Source: Candidatus Wildermuthbacteria bacterium (lineage in GTDB: Bacteria; Patescibacteriota; Minisyncoccia; Minisyncoccales; UBA10102). Taken from it: a DNA stretch of 5,767 nt. The notes below the pieces were generated by a model that saw nothing but the letters and a program-made list of their open reading frames with translations, had not been told where the DNA came from and ran no database searches. Both the position numbers and the translations under genes were made by a program. The stretch covers positions 1-5,767 of the forward strand of contig JACOVZ010000014.1 of assembly GCA_016177065.1 (NCBI GenBank), in the 5' to 3' direction. Of the stretch, positions 4,979 through 5,767 are shown in pieces (the stretch's first letter is position 1; every line of letters begins with the position of its first letter).

Positions 4979-5701
4979 CTATGAAACCTTTCTGCAAACC
5001 GCCAGAAGCGTAAGGGCGTCTGGAGGCACCTTAGACAAAGAATCAAATCTCACGGGGCGCGCCATTGCCCGCAGTATCCAGGAAAAGGGATAAAACACAA
5101 TGTCCCATTTGTAATAGCACTGGGGGAATCTGCTTACAAACGCGTATCCTATCATATGGAAAAAGCTGAACAGGGGAATGAATTTTTTCCGGGCCCGGCG
5201 GAACACGTAGCAATGCTCCAGAATAAACCCTTGGTCTTGGAGCAGTCCGTCCAGCTGCTCTGTTTCAAATCTCTGCACGTGCCCTGCGAACGCATCCCAT
5301 CTGGAAAAATATTTCTGATGTATGGGCGTAGAAAAGATCAGACGGCCCTCTTTTTTGAGCACTCTGGAAATCTCCCTGAATGCGTTTTCCGGATGCTCCA
5401 GATGTTCAAGGACTTCAAAAGCTCCTGCCAGATCAAAAAACCCGTCAGGGTAGGGGAAGGGCTCTTCTGCGCTAATTGCTTCTCCCTTGCCTCCCATGTT
5501 TTTCAGGGCTTCAATGGAGCTCGGGCTCGTGTCAAGAAAATGCGTGCCTTGAATGGGAAATTTCGGCAAAGATCCTGCTCCCACTTCAGCGATGGTCCGC
5601 GCTTCTTTCACATAAGAAGAGAGAATGGGCCAGGTTGGCCACATTTTTGGGTCGCGCACCTTCATCTTCTTCCAGATTGTCTCATAATGCATTACTGCCA
5701 T
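4979..5701 (-). CDS. Class I SAM-dependent methyltransferase
   Basis: The 240-aa product has a Methyltransf_11-like Rossmann core. Motif I is AEVGAGS (38-44), the acidic strand end is FLDTSPSS (55-62), and the region DGFFDLAGAFEVLEHLEHPE (86-105) is the usual post-II segment of this superfamily. ISRVLKKEGRLIFSTP (111-126) is the motif III helix-strand. The C-terminal 70 residues are rich in F, Y and W with basic residues (about 165-220), which suggests a peripheral membrane contact or a lipid/quinone-type or cell-envelope substrate, though the substrate is not determinable. The ATG at 5701 (MAVMHYETIW) is chosen. ATG 5692 is equally possible, while the GTG at 5740 would start inside tRNA-Pro. 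The start is 7 nt from the tRNA end, without a Shine-Dalgarno sequence. Confidence 0.88.
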   Translation of the reverse strand: MAVMHYETIWKKMKVRDPKMWPTWPILSSYVKEARTIAEVGAGSLPKFPIQGTHFLDTSPSSIEALKNMGGKGEAISAEEPFPYPDGFFDLAGAFEVLEHLEHPENAFREISRVLKKEGRLIFSTPIHQKYFSRWDAFAGHVQRFETEQLDGLLQDQGFILEHCYVFRRARKKFIPLFSFFHMIGYAFVSRFPQCYYKWDIVFYPFSWILRAMARPVRFDSLSKVPPDALTLLAVCRKVS

Positions 5702-5708
5702 CTTATTG

Positions 5709-5767
5709 TCGGGGAGCCGAGAATCGGACTCGGTCTTCACGCACCCGAAGCGCGCGTACTGCCGGTA
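5709..5767 (-). tRNA. tRNA-Pro (anticodon CGG), partial, cut by the window end
   Basis: The minus strand shows the 3' three quarters of a tRNA. The D-arm end has GG followed by GTAC. The anticodon stem CGCGC/GCGTG encloses the loop TTCGGGT, giving anticodon CGG followed by G37, as in proline tRNAs. The T arm CCGAG/CTCGG has the loop TCCGATT. The acceptor 3' strand CTCCCCG and discriminator A73 imply a 5' end CGGGGAG, which is also proline-like but lies beyond the edge. CAA follows, so CCA is not encoded. The loop has C where the near-universal U55 belongs, and the D loop looks short, so reduced function or a pseudo-tRNA cannot be excluded. Confidence 0.8.

Noticed and set aside
4884..4997. 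Extension of the flavoprotein to 226 residues with a start at 4997
   Set aside because: The extra 38 residues are a translation of tRNA-Ala and its spacer, and the flavodoxin fold begins at the ATG at 4883.
2428..5701. UGA recoding (SR1/Gracilibacteria code)
   Set aside because: TGA ends nusA, PIN, the antitoxin and the flavoprotein at the expected family lengths, so it is a real stop here.
5702..5740. GTG start for the methyltransferase at 5740
   Set aside because: The added residues translate the tRNA-Pro T arm and acceptor stem. The first ATG after the tRNA is preferred.
1..5767. CRISPR array, insertion sequence, integrase or phage genes
   Set aside because: No spaced direct repeats, transposase or integrase motifs, or terminal inverted repeats were seen. 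The tRNA genes show no integrated element beside them.

Overview
The window looks like a piece of a small, compact bacterial genome. Every protein gene is on the minus strand, intergenic gaps are very short, and tRNA genes sit directly against protein genes. The protein style (a NusA with an expanded N-terminal domain, a PIN gene with a small basic upstream partner, a short ClpP) suggests a Candidate Phyla Radiation (Patescibacteria) organism, perhaps Parcubacteria-like. This is an inference from sequence feel, not from a marker gene. TAA, TAG and TGA all end well-defined genes, so the UGA-recoded lineages (SR1/Gracilibacteria) are unlikely.

On the minus strand, in the direction of transcription (right to left), the order is as follows. 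A partial tRNA-Pro(CGG) runs off the right edge and is followed 7 nt later by a class I SAM methyltransferase. Next comes tRNA-Ala(CGC), whose encoded CCA directly touches the ATG of an NADPH-dependent FMN reductase-like flavoprotein. A near-consensus promoter in the end of that gene appears to start a two-gene module: a 68-aa putative antitoxin overlapping a PIN-domain nuclease. A second near-consensus promoter overlaps the PIN stop codon and drives nusA. nusA is joined to clpP by an ATGA overlap, and a previously unmarked 29-codon membrane-peptide ORF follows clpP by 2 nt. A Rho-independent terminator closes that unit. rny (RNase Y) follows and ends at a hairpin shared with a convergent plus-strand tRNA-Gly(UCC).

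Functionally the core combines transcription elongation/termination (NusA), proteolysis (ClpP) and mRNA decay (RNase Y), the three arms of turnover control. A PIN RNase module lies upstream. None of the eight genes has a normally spaced Shine-Dalgarno sequence. Instead they start by overlap or close coupling (clpP, PIN, small ORF), at the predicted +1 of a promoter (antitoxin), or directly after a tRNA (methyltransferase, FMN reductase). That consistent non-SD start architecture is the most interesting feature of the window, together with the 29-aa membrane peptide and a possible leader-peptide/hairpin region upstream of nusA.
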